A stretch of DNA of 64,000 nt from Microbacterium sp. Nx66 (GCF_904066215.1 NZ_LR880474.1:744001-808000); one strand, 5' to 3'. Shown: positions 42,607 to 51,548, counted from the first letter of the stretch. Notes: generated by a model from the sequence alone, not told the origin. Numbers and translations: made by a program.

Positions 42607-43566
42607 ATGACCACGAGCACGCTCACCGAGCGTTACATCAGCGCCACGATCCGCAGCCTCGCACCGAAGGCGCAGGACGAGGTCCGCGCCGAGCTCGAAG
42701 CCGCCATCGCCGACGCCGTCGACGCGAGGCGGGAACAGGGCGAGAGCCCGGAGGAAGCGGAACGGGCCGTCCTCACCGACCTCGGCGACCCGGGCATCCT
42801 CGCCGCCGGATACGCCGACCGGCCGCTGCACCTCATCGGCCCCCGGTACTACCTCACCTGGTGGCGGCTGCTGAAGCTGCTCCTGTTCATCGTGCCGCCG
42901 TTCGCGGCCGTCGGGGTCGCGATCGGACAGCTGATCAACGGTGCCGGCCCCGGAGAGGTCATCGGCGCGGTCGTCTCCGTCACGCTGTCGGTGATCGTGC
43001 ACCTGTGCTTCTGGGTCACGCTCGTCTTCGTCGTGCTGGAGCGCACCGGTGCGGACACCGGGGTGCGATGGGACGTCGATCAGCTCCCCGAGCCCACGGA
43101 GCACGGGGCCGCCCGCGCCGACGTGATCGCCTCGCTCGTGTTCCTCCTCGCCGGCATCGGTGCGATCGTGTGGGACGCCACGCTCGGGTTCTTCCCGACC
43201 GGCGGCGACCCGATCCCGATCCTGGCGCCCGCGCTCTGGCCGGTGGGCATCGGCATCCTCCTCGCGCTCATGATCGCCGAGGCCGGACTGGCCGTCGCCG
43301 TGTACGCGCGCCGCCGGTGGACCGTCGCCGCCGCCGTCGTGAACACCGTCCTCGCGGTCGCCTTCGCGGTGTGGGCGCTCACCCTGCTCCTGCAGGGCGA
43401 ACTGCTGAACCCGGCCTTCCTGGAGTTCGTGTTCACGGACAACGGGGTGGATGCCGACACGATGCGCGTCCTCACGGTGATCACGGGTGTCTGCCTCGTG
43501 GCTTTCCCGGCCTGGGACATCGTCGACGGGTGGATGAAGACGGCGCGTGCCCGGGGAATAGGCTGA
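42607..43566 (+). CDS. HAAS / permease-prefix-domain membrane protein
   Basis: 319 residues. Cytosolic N-terminal domain of about 70 residues (ERYISATIRSLAPKAQDEVRAELEAAI and DLGDPGILAAGYADRPLHLIGP), the HAAS/permease-prefix pattern, followed by six or so membrane segments. It is one base from the PadR stop. Function not known, but HAAS proteins partner PadR in membrane-stress or signalling pairs. Confidence 0.8.
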   Translation: MTTSTLTERYISATIRSLAPKAQDEVRAELEAAIADAVDARREQGESPEEAERAVLTDLGDPGILAAGYADRPLHLIGPRYYLTWWRLLKLLLFIVPPFAAVGVAIGQLINGAGPGEVIGAVVSVTLSVIVHLCFWVTLVFVVLERTGADTGVRWDVDQLPEPTEHGAARADVIASLVFLLAGIGAIVWDATLGFFPTGGDPIPILAPALWPVGIGILLALMIAEAGLAVAVYARRRWTVAAAVVNTVLAVAFAVWALTLLLQGELLNPAFLEFVFTDNGVDADTMRVLTVITGVCLVAFPAWDIVDGWMKTARARGIG

Positions 43567-43571
43567 AGACC

Positions 43572-44513
43572 GTGACCGATGCCTTCGTCTCCGACCTGTT
43601 CGATCCCGCCGAGTGGGAACTCGCGCCCGGCGCCGAGCACTACACCGACATCACCGCGCACGTGAGCCGCGACGGCGGGGTCGCCCGCATCGCCTTCCAC
43701 CGGCCCGAGGTGCGCAACGCCTTCCGCCCGCACACGGTCGACGAGCTCTACCGCGCCCTGGACATCGCGCGGCAGGACGCGCGCATCGGGGCGGTGCTGC
43801 TGACCGGCAACGGACCGAGCCCGAAGGACGGCGGCTGGGCGTTCTGCTCCGGCGGCGATCAGCGCATCCGCGGCCGCGACGGGTACAAGTATGCTTCGAC
43901 AGGCTCAGCAACCCAAGGGGGAGACTCAGCAACCGAGGGGGAAGGGGCCGCCCCGGCTGTCGGGCGGCTGCACATCCTCGAGGTGCAGCGGCTCATCCGG
44001 TTCATGCCCAAGGTCGTCATCGCCGTGGTCCCCGGGTGGGCGGCCGGCGGCGGCCACTCGCTGCACGTGGTGTGCGACCTGACCATCGCATCGGCCGAGC
44101 ACGCGCGCTTCAAGCAGACGGACGCCGACGTCGGCAGCTTCGATGCCGGGTACGGCTCCGCCTACATGGCCCGGCAGACCGGGCAGAAGTTCGCGCGGGA
44201 GGTGTTCTTCCTCGCCGAGGAGTACTCGGCGCAGCGGGCCTACGAGGCGGGCGCCGTGAACCGCGTGGTGCCGCACGCCGAGCTCGAGCGTGAGGCGCTG
44301 AAGATGGCGCGCACCGTGCTGACGAAGTCGCCGACGGCGATCCGGATGCTCAAGTTCGCCTTCAACGCGGTCGACGACGGCCTCGTCGGCCAGCAGGTGT
44401 TCGCGGGAGAGGCCACCCGTCTCGCCTACGGCACCGACGAGGCGGTGGAGGGGCGGGATTCGTTCCTCGAGAAGCGCGCCCCGGACTGGTCGTCCTTCCC
44501 CTGGCACTACTGA
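43572..44513 (+). CDS. menB: 1,4-dihydroxy-2-naphthoyl-CoA synthase with repeat-derived insert
   Basis: Closes the second ring of menaquinone from o-succinylbenzoyl-CoA. 313 residues, crotonase fold: FRPHTVDELYRALD, GNGPSPKDGGWAFCSGGDQRI, PGWAAGGGHSLHVVCDL (oxyanion hole), KQTDADVGSFDAGYGSAYMARQ with the active Asp/Tyr region, and KFAFNAVDDGLVGQQ. Residues 108-125 (ASTGSATQGGDSATEGEG) replace the shorter loop of mycobacterial MenB and are encoded by a dispersed-repeat-like sequence. The loop faces the active site. GTG 43572. Confidence 0.93.
   Translation: MTDAFVSDLFDPAEWELAPGAEHYTDITAHVSRDGGVARIAFHRPEVRNAFRPHTVDELYRALDIARQDARIGAVLLTGNGPSPKDGGWAFCSGGDQRIRGRDGYKYASTGSATQGGDSATEGEGAAPAVGRLHILEVQRLIRFMPKVVIAVVPGWAAGGGHSLHVVCDLTIASAEHARFKQTDADVGSFDAGYGSAYMARQTGQKFAREVFFLAEEYSAQRAYEAGAVNRVVPHAELEREALKMARTVLTKSPTAIRMLKFAFNAVDDGLVGQQVFAGEATRLAYGTDEAVEGRDSFLEKRAPDWSSFPWHY
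43893..43944 (+). repeat. repeat-like sequence inside menB
   Basis: GCTTCGACAGGCTCAGCAAC opens it, a sequence related to the CTTCGACAGGCTCAG motif widely dispersed in bacterial genomes. CTCAGCAACC-A-GGGGG then occurs twice with a 21-bp period (43903 and 43924), keeping the frame. Confidence 0.65.
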
Positions 44514-44538
44514 GTCCGCACGAGAGACGGAGCCGACC

Positions 44539-45690
44539 GTGACCGCGCTGATCCCGACCGACGCCGAGGACACCACGCTGCTGCGGGAGGCGCTGCTCCG
44601 GGCGCTCGACGAGGGACCGGCTCTCGGGTTCGGCATGCTCGCCGATGCTCCGGCGGAGGTGGACGACGGCATCGCCGCAGTGATCGCGACCTCCGGATCC
44701 AGCGGCGTCCCGAAGCAGGTGGCGCTGAGCGGCGAGGCTTTGCGGGCGAGCGCGGAGGCCACCGCCGCCCGGATCGGCAGCGGGCGCTGGCTGCTCGCCC
44801 TGCCGGCCGGTTACGTCGCGGGGCTGCAGGTGATGGTGCGGTCGATCCTCGCGGGCACGGAGCCGACCCGGATCGAGGGGCGGTTCACGCCGCACGCGTT
44901 CGCCGAGGCCACGCGGGGCATGCTGCACGCCACGACCGCCGGTGTCGTCCCCGCGCTCTACACCTCCCTCGTCCCGGCGCAGATCGCGACGTTGCTGGAC
45001 GCGACAGGGGAGCCGGGGGTGCTCGCGGCACTGCGGGCCTATGAGGCGATCCTCGTCGGCGGGCAGGCACTCCCGGATCCGCTGCGGGAGCGGGCGGCCG
45101 ACCTCGGGGTCCGTCTCGTGCGGACCTACGGCTCGACGGAGACCAGTGGCGGCTGCGTGTACGACGGCGTCCCGCTCGACACCGTGCACGTCCGCGCCGT
45201 CGACGGGGAGCTGCGGATCGCCGGCCCCCTGCTCGCGGAGGGGTATCTCGGGGACCCGGCGCTGACCGCGCGCACGTTCGCCAGGGACGAGCACGGCATC
45301 CGCTGGTACCGGACGGGAGACCTCGGTCTCGTCGAGAACGGTGTGGTCCGCGTGCACGGCCGCGCCGACAACGTGATCGTGTCCGGCGGCATCAACATCT
45401 CGCTGGACCGGGTGGAGCGGATCGTGCGCTCGGTGCCCGGGCTGCATCAGGCCGTGGTCGTGGGCGTCGACGACGAGCGCTGGGGGGAGGCCTCGGTCAT
45501 CGTCGCGGCGCGCGGGGAGGCCCTGCGGCGCAGCGAGTCCGAGCAGCTCGCCCAGGCCAGGGAGGCGGTGGCCCGCGAGATCGGCGCCCACGCGCGTCCG
45601 TCCCGTTTGATCCTCGTGGACGAGCTCGACGTCCTCTCCTCAGGCAAGCCCGACCGCGAGGCGATCCGCCGCATGGTCGCCTCCCTCTGA
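44539..45690 (+). CDS. menE: o-succinylbenzoate-CoA ligase (AMP-binding)
   Basis: 383 residues, short like actinobacterial MenE. ATP-binding ATSGSSGVPKQVALS, YGSTETSGGCVYDGVP (acyl-adenylate site), WYRTGDLG, and a lid domain with GRADNVIVSGGINISLDRVE and the catalytic Lys in SSGKPDRE. Activates o-succinylbenzoate for MenB, encoded just upstream. GTG 44539, SD GAGACGGAG. Confidence 0.9.
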   Translation: MTALIPTDAEDTTLLREALLRALDEGPALGFGMLADAPAEVDDGIAAVIATSGSSGVPKQVALSGEALRASAEATAARIGSGRWLLALPAGYVAGLQVMVRSILAGTEPTRIEGRFTPHAFAEATRGMLHATTAGVVPALYTSLVPAQIATLLDATGEPGVLAALRAYEAILVGGQALPDPLRERAADLGVRLVRTYGSTETSGGCVYDGVPLDTVHVRAVDGELRIAGPLLAEGYLGDPALTARTFARDEHGIRWYRTGDLGLVENGVVRVHGRADNVIVSGGINISLDRVERIVRSVPGLHQAVVVGVDDERWGEASVIVAARGEALRRSESEQLAQAREAVAREIGAHARPSRLILVDELDVLSSGKPDREAIRRMVASL

Positions 45691-45693
45691 CCC

Positions 45694-45775
45694 GTCGACC
45701 TACCCCTTTCGCGCCGCCCCGGCCCCATACGGGCGTCCGGAAGGGGCCGGGACACACGCAGAGGGGTGGGTCGAC
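45694..45775. repeat. palindromic element, family B copy 1
   Basis: GTCGACCTACCCCTT (left) and AGAGGGGTGGGTCGAC (right) form the outer stem; CCCGGCCCC/GGGGCCGGG is a perfect 9-bp inner stem. Sits after menE. Confidence 0.75.
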
Positions 45776-45795
45776 AGGAGTGCCAGACTGAGCGC

Positions 45796-46587
45796 ATGGC
45801 CTCGTACACGCATGGACACCACGAATCCGTCCTCCGCTCGCACAGTGTGCGGGACATCGCGAACTCGGCGGCGTATCTGCGACCGCACCTCACGGCCGAG
45901 ACCCGGCTCCTCGACGTGGGGGCGGGGCCCGGATCCATCACGGTGGACTTCGCGGGAGTGGTCGCGCACGTCACCGCGACCGAGATCGACGACGCCGCAC
46001 TGTCCCTCTCGCGTGACCTCGCCGCGGCGCAGGGAGTTGCGAACATCGCCTTCTCCATCGAGGACGTGCACGCGCTGAGCTTCGCCGACGACTCCTTCGA
46101 CGTCGTGCACGCGCACCAGGTGTTGCAGCACGTCGCCGATCCGGTGCAGGCGCTGCGGGAGATGCGTCGGGTCGCGAAGCCCGGGGGACTGGTCGCCGCT
46201 CGCGACGCCGACTACGCGGGCTTCCTGTGGTTCCCTGTCCTGCCGGAGCTCGACCGCTGGCTCGCGCTGTACCGCGCCGCCGCCCGGGCGAACGGCGGAG
46301 AGCCGGACGCCGGGCGCCGCCTGCTGTCCTGGGCGCGGGCGGCGGGCTTCGAGGACGTCTCGGCAACCGCGTCGACCTGGTGCTACGCGACCTCGTCCGA
46401 GCGCGCCTGGTGGGGCGGGATGTGGGCCGACCGCATCCTGGAGTCGGCGCTCGCGCGGCAGCTCGTGGACCAGGGCATGGCCACGCGCGCCGATCTGCAA
46501 GAGATCAGCGACGCCTGGAAGCGCTGGGCCGACGACGGCGACGGCTGGTTCCTGGTGCCGCACGGGGAGATCCTCGCCCGCGCCTGA
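45796..46587 (+). CDS. class I SAM-dependent methyltransferase
   Basis: 263 residues. SAM-binding motif LLDVGAGPGSITVDFA at about 48-63, then TATEIDDAALSLS and FDVVHAHQVLQHVADP, and LREMRRVAKPGGLVAARD. The fold matches UbiE-like and small-molecule methyltransferases, but nothing marks it as MenG; its substrate is unassigned. CAGACT lies 6 nt before ATG 45796. Confidence 0.87.
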   Translation: MASYTHGHHESVLRSHSVRDIANSAAYLRPHLTAETRLLDVGAGPGSITVDFAGVVAHVTATEIDDAALSLSRDLAAAQGVANIAFSIEDVHALSFADDSFDVVHAHQVLQHVADPVQALREMRRVAKPGGLVAARDADYAGFLWFPVLPELDRWLALYRAAARANGGEPDAGRRLLSWARAAGFEDVSATASTWCYATSSERAWWGGMWADRILESALARQLVDQGMATRADLQEISDAWKRWADDGDGWFLVPHGEILARA

Positions 46588-46629
46588 CGGATACATCCCG
46601 CGACGGATGCCAGTACCCGGGCGCTCGCG

Positions 46630-46635
46630 TAGCGT
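46630..46635 (+). promoter_or_regulatory. -10 box of the histidine kinase gene (leaderless)
   Basis: TAGCGT, 6 nt before GTG 46642. Confidence 0.45.
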
Positions 46636-46641
46636 GGGGGA

Positions 46642-47823
46642 GTGATCCGTCCGCTGTCCCGTACCGGCCTCGTCCTCGACATCGTCGGGGCGGTGCTGCT
46701 GTTCGCGCTCCTGACGCCGCTCGGGGTCGTGTTCTACGCCCCGCAGCCCGAGCTGGCCGGCTCGTCCGCGGTGAACGTCATCGGGCTGATCTCGTCGTCG
46801 GTGTTCCTGTTCGGCGGGGTGGCGATCGGACGCCTCGCTCCCGGTCTCGCGCTCGCCGCCGCCTGGGCCGGAGCCATCGTGCAGATGCTCGCCGGCTTCG
46901 GACCGCTGCCGACCGACTTCGCGATCCTCCTCGTGCTGTACGCGACGTCCGCGTGGGGGTCGCGCCGCGTGCTCTGGTGGGGGTTCGGCTCCGTCATCGT
47001 GGGCGGCATCGTCGCTTCGCTGTACCTGGTCTTCGTCGGGGGCGTCGCGTTCGGCTCCGGCAGCGGGTGGGAGCTCGTGACCGGCGGCACTCTGCTCGTG
47101 GCGGCCTCGATCATGGCGCTCGGGTTCGCGTGGGTGTGCGGCCTCCTCTGGCGGGTCGTGCTGCGCAACCGGCGCACGCGCTCGGCGCAGCTGCAGGCCG
47201 AGGCCCTGGCCGCCGAGGAGCAGGAGCGGGTGCGCATCGCGCGGGACATGCATGATGTGGTCGCCCACTCGCTCGCGGTCGTCATCGCTCAGGCCGACGG
47301 CGCGCGCTACGCCGCGGCGGTGAAGCCGGAGATCGCGACGGAGGCCCTCGGCACGATCGCGCAGACCGCCCGCGGAGCCCTGAGCGACGTGCGGATGCTC
47401 CTCACCCAGCTCCGCCATCGGCAGGGGGACGGTCCGCAGCCGACCCTCGCCGACCTCGAGACGCTGTTCGCCCAGGTACGCCAAGCCGGCATCGAGCCGC
47501 GGGTCACGGTCGACCCGATGCCTCCGGGGGAGCCACCGGGGGCGATCCAACTCGCCGTCTACCGGATCCTCCAGGAGGCGTTGACGAACGCGATCCGCCA
47601 CGGCGACGGCGCGGTGGACGTGCATCTCGCGTGGCTCCCCGATCGCGTGGACATCGAGGTGCGCAACGCCATCTCGCCGGAGTCGACGCCGGGCGCGCCC
47701 GGGGGACACGGTCTGATCGGCATGCGCGAGCGGGCGCAGCTCGTGGGCGGTAGTCTGCAAGCCGAGCGCCGTGGTGCGCAGTTCGTCGTCCAGAGCAGCC
47801 TTCCGATCGGAGCCCCGCAGTGA
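46642..47823 (+). CDS. NarL-group sensor histidine kinase
   Basis: 393 residues. Four to five N-terminal membrane segments with tiny loops, so it probably senses within the membrane. HisKA_3 dimerisation domain: RVRIARDMHDVVAHSLAVVI with the phospho-acceptor His204. HATPase: LQEALTNAIRHGDGAVDV and GHGLIGMRERAQLVGGSLQ. Phosphorylates the response regulator overlapping it by GTGA. Together with the next ABC genes it resembles a cell-envelope stress module. Confidence 0.9.
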   Translation: MIRPLSRTGLVLDIVGAVLLFALLTPLGVVFYAPQPELAGSSAVNVIGLISSSVFLFGGVAIGRLAPGLALAAAWAGAIVQMLAGFGPLPTDFAILLVLYATSAWGSRRVLWWGFGSVIVGGIVASLYLVFVGGVAFGSGSGWELVTGGTLLVAASIMALGFAWVCGLLWRVVLRNRRTRSAQLQAEALAAEEQERVRIARDMHDVVAHSLAVVIAQADGARYAAAVKPEIATEALGTIAQTARGALSDVRMLLTQLRHRQGDGPQPTLADLETLFAQVRQAGIEPRVTVDPMPPGEPPGAIQLAVYRILQEALTNAIRHGDGAVDVHLAWLPDRVDIEVRNAISPESTPGAPGGHGLIGMRERAQLVGGSLQAERRGAQFVVQSSLPIGAPQ

Positions 47824-48455
47824 TCAGAGTCGTGCTCGTCGACGACCAGGCGCTGTTCCGTGCAGGTATCCGCATGCTCGTGGCCTCCCAGCCGGACCTC
47901 GAGGTCGTGGGGGAGGCGGGGAACGGGCAGGAGGCGCTCGCCGTGGTCGCCGCGACCCGGCCCGACGTGGTCCTCATGGACATCCGGATGCCGGTGATGG
48001 ACGGGCTGACCGCGACCGCCGAGATCCTGTCCCGTCCGGAGCCCCCGCGCATCGTCATGCTCACCACGTTCGACCTCGACGAGGCGGCGGCGCGGGCGAT
48101 CCGGCAGGGGGCGAGCGGCTTCCTCCTCAAAGACGCCGATCCGGAATTCCTGCTCGCGGCGATCCGGACGGTGCACGCGGGGTCGAGCGTCATCGCGGCG
48201 TCGGCGACCCGCGAGCTGTTCGAGCACTTCGCGGAGGCTCCGAAGCCGGTACCCCCGCAGTATGCCGAGTTGACGGAGCGGGAGCGGGAGATCTTCGCGC
48301 TCGCCGCCCGGGGCCTCTCGAACGCCGAGATCGCCGCGCGGGAGTTCCTCAGCGAGGCCACGGTGAAGACGCACATCAGCCGCATCCTCACGAAGCTCGC
48401 GCTCCGCGACCGTGTGCAGCTCGTCGTGTTCGCGTTCGAGCACGGCCTCGCCTGA
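47820..48455 (+). CDS. NarL/LuxR-type response regulator
   Basis: 211 residues. Receiver domain with acidic DD at 8-9, phospho-acceptor Asp54 and conserved Lys in GFLLKDA; LuxR helix-turn-helix at the end: LTEREREIFALAARGLSNAEIAA and SEATVKTHISRIL. GTG 47820 overlaps the kinase stop. A probable target is the ABC operon starting 168 bp downstream. Confidence 0.94.
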   Translation: MIRVVLVDDQALFRAGIRMLVASQPDLEVVGEAGNGQEALAVVAATRPDVVLMDIRMPVMDGLTATAEILSRPEPPRIVMLTTFDLDEAAARAIRQGASGFLLKDADPEFLLAAIRTVHAGSSVIAASATRELFEHFAEAPKPVPPQYAELTEREREIFALAARGLSNAEIAAREFLSEATVKTHISRILTKLALRDRVQLVVFAFEHGLA

Positions 48456-48456
48456 C

Positions 48457-48537
48457 GTCGACCCACCCCCTTCTGTTCGACCCGGCCCTTTGCGGCGGGC
48501 CGTAGAGGGGTGGGTCGAACGCACGCGGGTGGGTCGA
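48457..48537. repeat. palindromic element, family B copy 2 plus half-copy
   Basis: TCGACCCACCCCCTT (left, from 48458) and AGAGGGGTGGGTCGA (right, to 48518) with inner CGGCCC/GGGCCG; a third GGGTGGGTCGA half lies at 48527-48537. Shares its arms with 45694-45775. Begins one base after the response regulator stop. Confidence 0.75.
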
Positions 48538-48609
48538 GGGGAGGGGGATCATCCTCCCGATGTATCGGGATGCTCCCGGAGGGCGACGCGGGGGGACCGG
48601 GCGCGGAAA

Positions 48610-48615
48610 TAGCGT
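48610..48615 (+). promoter_or_regulatory. -10 box of the MacB-type ABC gene (leaderless)
   Basis: TAGCGT, 7 nt before ATG 48623. Same hexamer as the histidine kinase -10 box. Confidence 0.45.
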
Positions 48616-48622
48616 CGGAAGC

Positions 48623-49384
48623 ATGGAGATCACGACCACCGACCTCGGGCTCGCCGCCCGCGTCCAGCACCTGAAGAAGACCTACGGTTCGGGCGAGGGC
48701 ACCGTCCGCGCGCTCGACGATGTGAGCGTCGGCATCCGCCGCGGACAGTTCACCGCCATCATGGGCCCGTCCGGATCCGGCAAGTCCACCCTCATGCACA
48801 TCATGGCCGGCCTCGACAGCCCGACGGAGGGGCGGGCGTGGATCGGCGACACCGAGATCACCGGCCTCGGCGACCTCGACCTGACGATCCTGCGCCGCCG
48901 CCGCGTCGGGTTCATCTTCCAGGCGTTCAACCTCGTCCCCACGCTCGACGCCCTCGGCAACATCCTGCTGCCGTTCGAGCTCGACGGCCGTCGGCCCAGC
49001 GCCATCGAGCGGGCACGGATCGACGGTCTCATCGAGACGCTCGGCCTCGGCAAGCGCCTCGGGCACCGGCCGCACCAGCTCTCGGGCGGACAGCAGCAGC
49101 GCGTCGCGATCGCCCGCGCCCTCGCCACCGCCCCCGACCTGGTGTTCGCGGACGAGCCCACGGGCAACCTCGACTCCCAGACCGGACGGGAGGTGCTGCG
49201 CCTGCTCGCCTCCGCCAGCCGGGAGCACGGCCAGTCCATCGCGATGGTCACGCACGACGCGATCGCGGCCAGCCATGCCGATCGGGTGCTCTACCTCGGC
49301 GATGGGCGCATCGTCGCAGACCACCCGCGGCAGACCGCGGAGCAGATCTCCGCCTACATGCTCGCCGCGGAGGTGTCGGCATGA
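48623..49384 (+). CDS. ABC transporter ATP-binding protein (MacB/LolD type)
   Basis: 253 residues. [18 protein letters not shown] (Walker A), [18 protein letters not shown] (Q-loop), [27 protein letters not shown] (Walker B), MVTHD. The [10 protein letters not shown] and DEPTGNLDS strings define the MacB/LolD/BceA group that pulls on FtsX-type permeases. Coupled with the next gene by ATGA. Confidence 0.93.
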   Translation: MEITTTDLGLAARVQHLKKTYGSGEGTVRALDDVSVGIRRGQFTAIMGPSGSGKSTLMHIMAGLDSPTEGRAWIGDTEITGLGDLDLTILRRRRVGFIFQAFNLVPTLDALGNILLPFELDGRRPSAIERARIDGLIETLGLGKRLGHRPHQLSGGQQQRVAIARALATAPDLVFADEPTGNLDSQTGREVLRLLASASREHGQSIAMVTHDAIAASHADRVLYLGDGRIVADHPRQTAEQISAYMLAAEVSA

Positions 49385-50841
49385 CCGCGCTCACCACGGT
49401 CGTCCCGGAGACGCGGACGACCGGACCCCGGCTGGCCTGGCTCCGCGACCGCGGCATGGGCGCGAGCGTCCTCGTCGCCGCGCTGTCGTCGGCGTTCGGG
49501 GTGTTCCTCGTCGAGATCACGGCCTACATCGGCGCCGTCCTCCAGGCCGATCCGTTCATCGGCGACAGCGGCACGCTCGCGGTCGTCGTCGCGATCCTGT
49601 CGGTGCTGCTCACGGCGGTGGCGATGTACGTGGCGGCGATCGTCACGGCGAACACGTTCTCGACGATCATCGCGGGACGCACGCGGCAGATCGCGCTGAT
49701 GCGTCTCATCGGGGCGACGGCGCGATCGCAGCGGGCGCAGGTCGGCCGGCAGGGCCTCGTCGTCGGGCTCCTCGGAGCAGGGCTCGGGCTGCTCGCCGGC
49801 CTCCTCCTCTCCGCGGCCGCCGTGCAGCTCGGCGGACAGCTCGTCGCCACCGCGCCGTCGTCCTTCTCGCTCGCGCAGCCCGCTCTCGCCCTTCCGGCGG
49901 TCGGCGTCGCGCTCACCACGTGGGCCGCCGCATGGGTGGGCTCCCGCCGCGTCCTCGCGGTGACCCCCCTGCAGGCTCTGGGCGGCGCGGTGGAGCGCAC
50001 GCGCGACGAGGTCTCCGGGGGGAAGGGCCGCCATGTCGGGGCCTGGGTGCTGTTGATCTCCGGCGCTGCTCTGCTCGCGGGCGGGGTCGTCCTCGGCCTC
50101 GTCACGCCGCTCGGGGTCGTGGTCGCGTTCTTCGGCGGCATCCTCTCCTTCACCGGGCTGGCCCTGGGGTCCGTGCTGTTCATGCCGCCGGTGCTCCGGC
50201 TCGTGGGGCGGATGTTCGGGTCGAGCGCGACCGCCCGTCTCGCGGCCGAGAACGCCCTGCGGTACCCGGAGCGGTCGTCGCGGATGGCCATCGGCGTCGT
50301 CATGGGCGTGACCCTGGTGACGATGTTCGCGGTGGCGCTGGAGTCGTCGAAGCGCCTCATGACGAGCCAGACCACGGAGGAGATCCCGGCCGAGTTCTTC
50401 GCGCCCTACGACGCCTTCGCGGCGATCATGATGGTGCTCGTCGCGGTCTCCGCGGTGATCGCGGCGGTCGGCCTCGTCAACCTCCTCACCATCGGCGTCG
50501 TGCAGCGTCGTCGCGAGCTGGGGCTGCTGCGCTCGATCGGCCTGTCCAACCGGCAGGTGCGCCGCATGGTGCTGCTGGAGGCGACGCACATCACGGTGGC
50601 AGCCACCCTCACCGGGCTCGTGCTCGGGGTGCTCTACGGGTGGATCGCGGCCCAGTCGCTGCTGGGCTCCGTGCCGGTCCTGCCGGAGTTCACGCCCGCA
50701 GGGCTGATCGCTCCGCAGGTGCCGTGGCTCCCCGTGGTGATCATCGTCGCCGCGACGGCGCTCCTCACCCTCGTGGCCGCCGCGACGCCCACCCGGTTGG
50801 CGACCAGGGTGGCTCCGGTCGAGGCGCTCGCCGCCGACTGA
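49381..50841 (+). CDS. FtsX-family ABC permease
   Basis: 486 residues; ten or so membrane segments. Two FtsX-type domains: VAAIVTANTFSTIIAGRTRQIALMRLIGAT in the first and IGVVQRRRELGLLRSIGLSNRQVRRMVLLEA in the second, both matching the family motif around the first segment of each. Uses the partner ATPase for mechanotransmission, probably lipoprotein or drug/peptide extrusion. ATG 49381. Confidence 0.92.
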   Translation: MTALTTVVPETRTTGPRLAWLRDRGMGASVLVAALSSAFGVFLVEITAYIGAVLQADPFIGDSGTLAVVVAILSVLLTAVAMYVAAIVTANTFSTIIAGRTRQIALMRLIGATARSQRAQVGRQGLVVGLLGAGLGLLAGLLLSAAAVQLGGQLVATAPSSFSLAQPALALPAVGVALTTWAAAWVGSRRVLAVTPLQALGGAVERTRDEVSGGKGRHVGAWVLLISGAALLAGGVVLGLVTPLGVVVAFFGGILSFTGLALGSVLFMPPVLRLVGRMFGSSATARLAAENALRYPERSSRMAIGVVMGVTLVTMFAVALESSKRLMTSQTTEEIPAEFFAPYDAFAAIMMVLVAVSAVIAAVGLVNLLTIGVVQRRRELGLLRSIGLSNRQVRRMVLLEATHITVAATLTGLVLGVLYGWIAAQSLLGSVPVLPEFTPAGLIAPQVPWLPVVIIVAATALLTLVAAATPTRLATRVAPVEALAAD

Positions 50842-50847
50842 CGGCTC

Positions 50848-50853
50848 TAGGCT
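50848..50853 (+). promoter_or_regulatory. -10 box of the ComB-like gene (leaderless)
   Basis: TAGGCT, 6 nt before ATG 50860. Confidence 0.45.
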
Positions 50854-50859
50854 GGACGG

Positions 50860-51522
50860 ATGCCGTCGCCGTTCGATCAGTCCCCGTACCAGGTCCGACT
50901 CGACTGGGGGGTGTCAGGGCTCGCCCGCCTCGCCCCGGCCGACGTCGTCGTGGTGATCGACGTCCTCCGGTTCTCCTCGACGGTCGTCGACGCGGTGGCC
51001 ACGGGAACGGACGTCGACCTCTCGACAGCCCTCGGATGGTCGCGGAACGGGGCGGCGGTGGCCGATGCCGCCGCCTCGACCGGGGCCACCGTCCTGCTGG
51101 GCGCGATCCGCAACGCCGGTGCCGTGGCCAGGGCCGTGCAGATCGAGCAGGAGCGCCGGCAGGGCCGCACCTCGGTGGCACTCATCCCGGCGGGGGAGCT
51201 CGACGCCGCGGGGGAGCTGCGCGTCGCGGTGGAGGACCAGCTCGGGGCCGGCGCGATCGCCGCGGCTCTGACCGATCTCGGCATCGACCACACGGCGCCG
51301 GACGCGGCCGTGGCAGCGGAGGGCTTCCGTGCCCTGCGGCGCGCGGTGAAGCACCTGATCGGGGCGACGGGTTCCGGACGCGAGCTGCAGGCCGGCGTCC
51401 CGGCCACCGATCGGATCCGGGCCGCCGGACTGGAGCCGACCAGCACCGCCGACGCGGCCGTCCTCGATGCCGCGGACACCGTCCCCGTCCTGCGCGACGG
51501 GCGGTTCACGCGCTACGAGTGA
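50860..51522 (+). CDS. ComB-like 2-phosphosulfolactate phosphatase family protein
   Basis: 220 residues. VVVVIDVLRFSSTVVDAVATG near the start is the signature of the ComB family; LIPAGELDAAGELRVAVEDQLGAGAIAAAL follows with conserved acidic residues. ComB hydrolyses 2-phosphosulfolactate in archaeal coenzyme M synthesis. In actinobacteria that pathway is absent, so the role is unknown and the family name only shows homology. Confidence 0.8.
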   Translation: MPSPFDQSPYQVRLDWGVSGLARLAPADVVVVIDVLRFSSTVVDAVATGTDVDLSTALGWSRNGAAVADAAASTGATVLLGAIRNAGAVARAVQIEQERRQGRTSVALIPAGELDAAGELRVAVEDQLGAGAIAAALTDLGIDHTAPDAAVAAEGFRALRRAVKHLIGATGSGRELQAGVPATDRIRAAGLEPTSTADAAVLDAADTVPVLRDGRFTRYE

Positions 51523-51536
51523 GCGCGCCTTCCGCG

Positions 51537-51542
51537 TAGGGT
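51537..51542 (+). promoter_or_regulatory. -10 box of the DUF3054 gene (leaderless)
   Basis: TAGGGT, 6 nt before ATG 51549. Confidence 0.4.
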
Positions 51543-51548
51543 CGAGGA

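Noticed and set aside
50860..51522. Coenzyme M synthesis through ComB
   Set aside because: No partner genes of that pathway are present and actinobacteria are not known to make coenzyme M this way; only the family name is kept.
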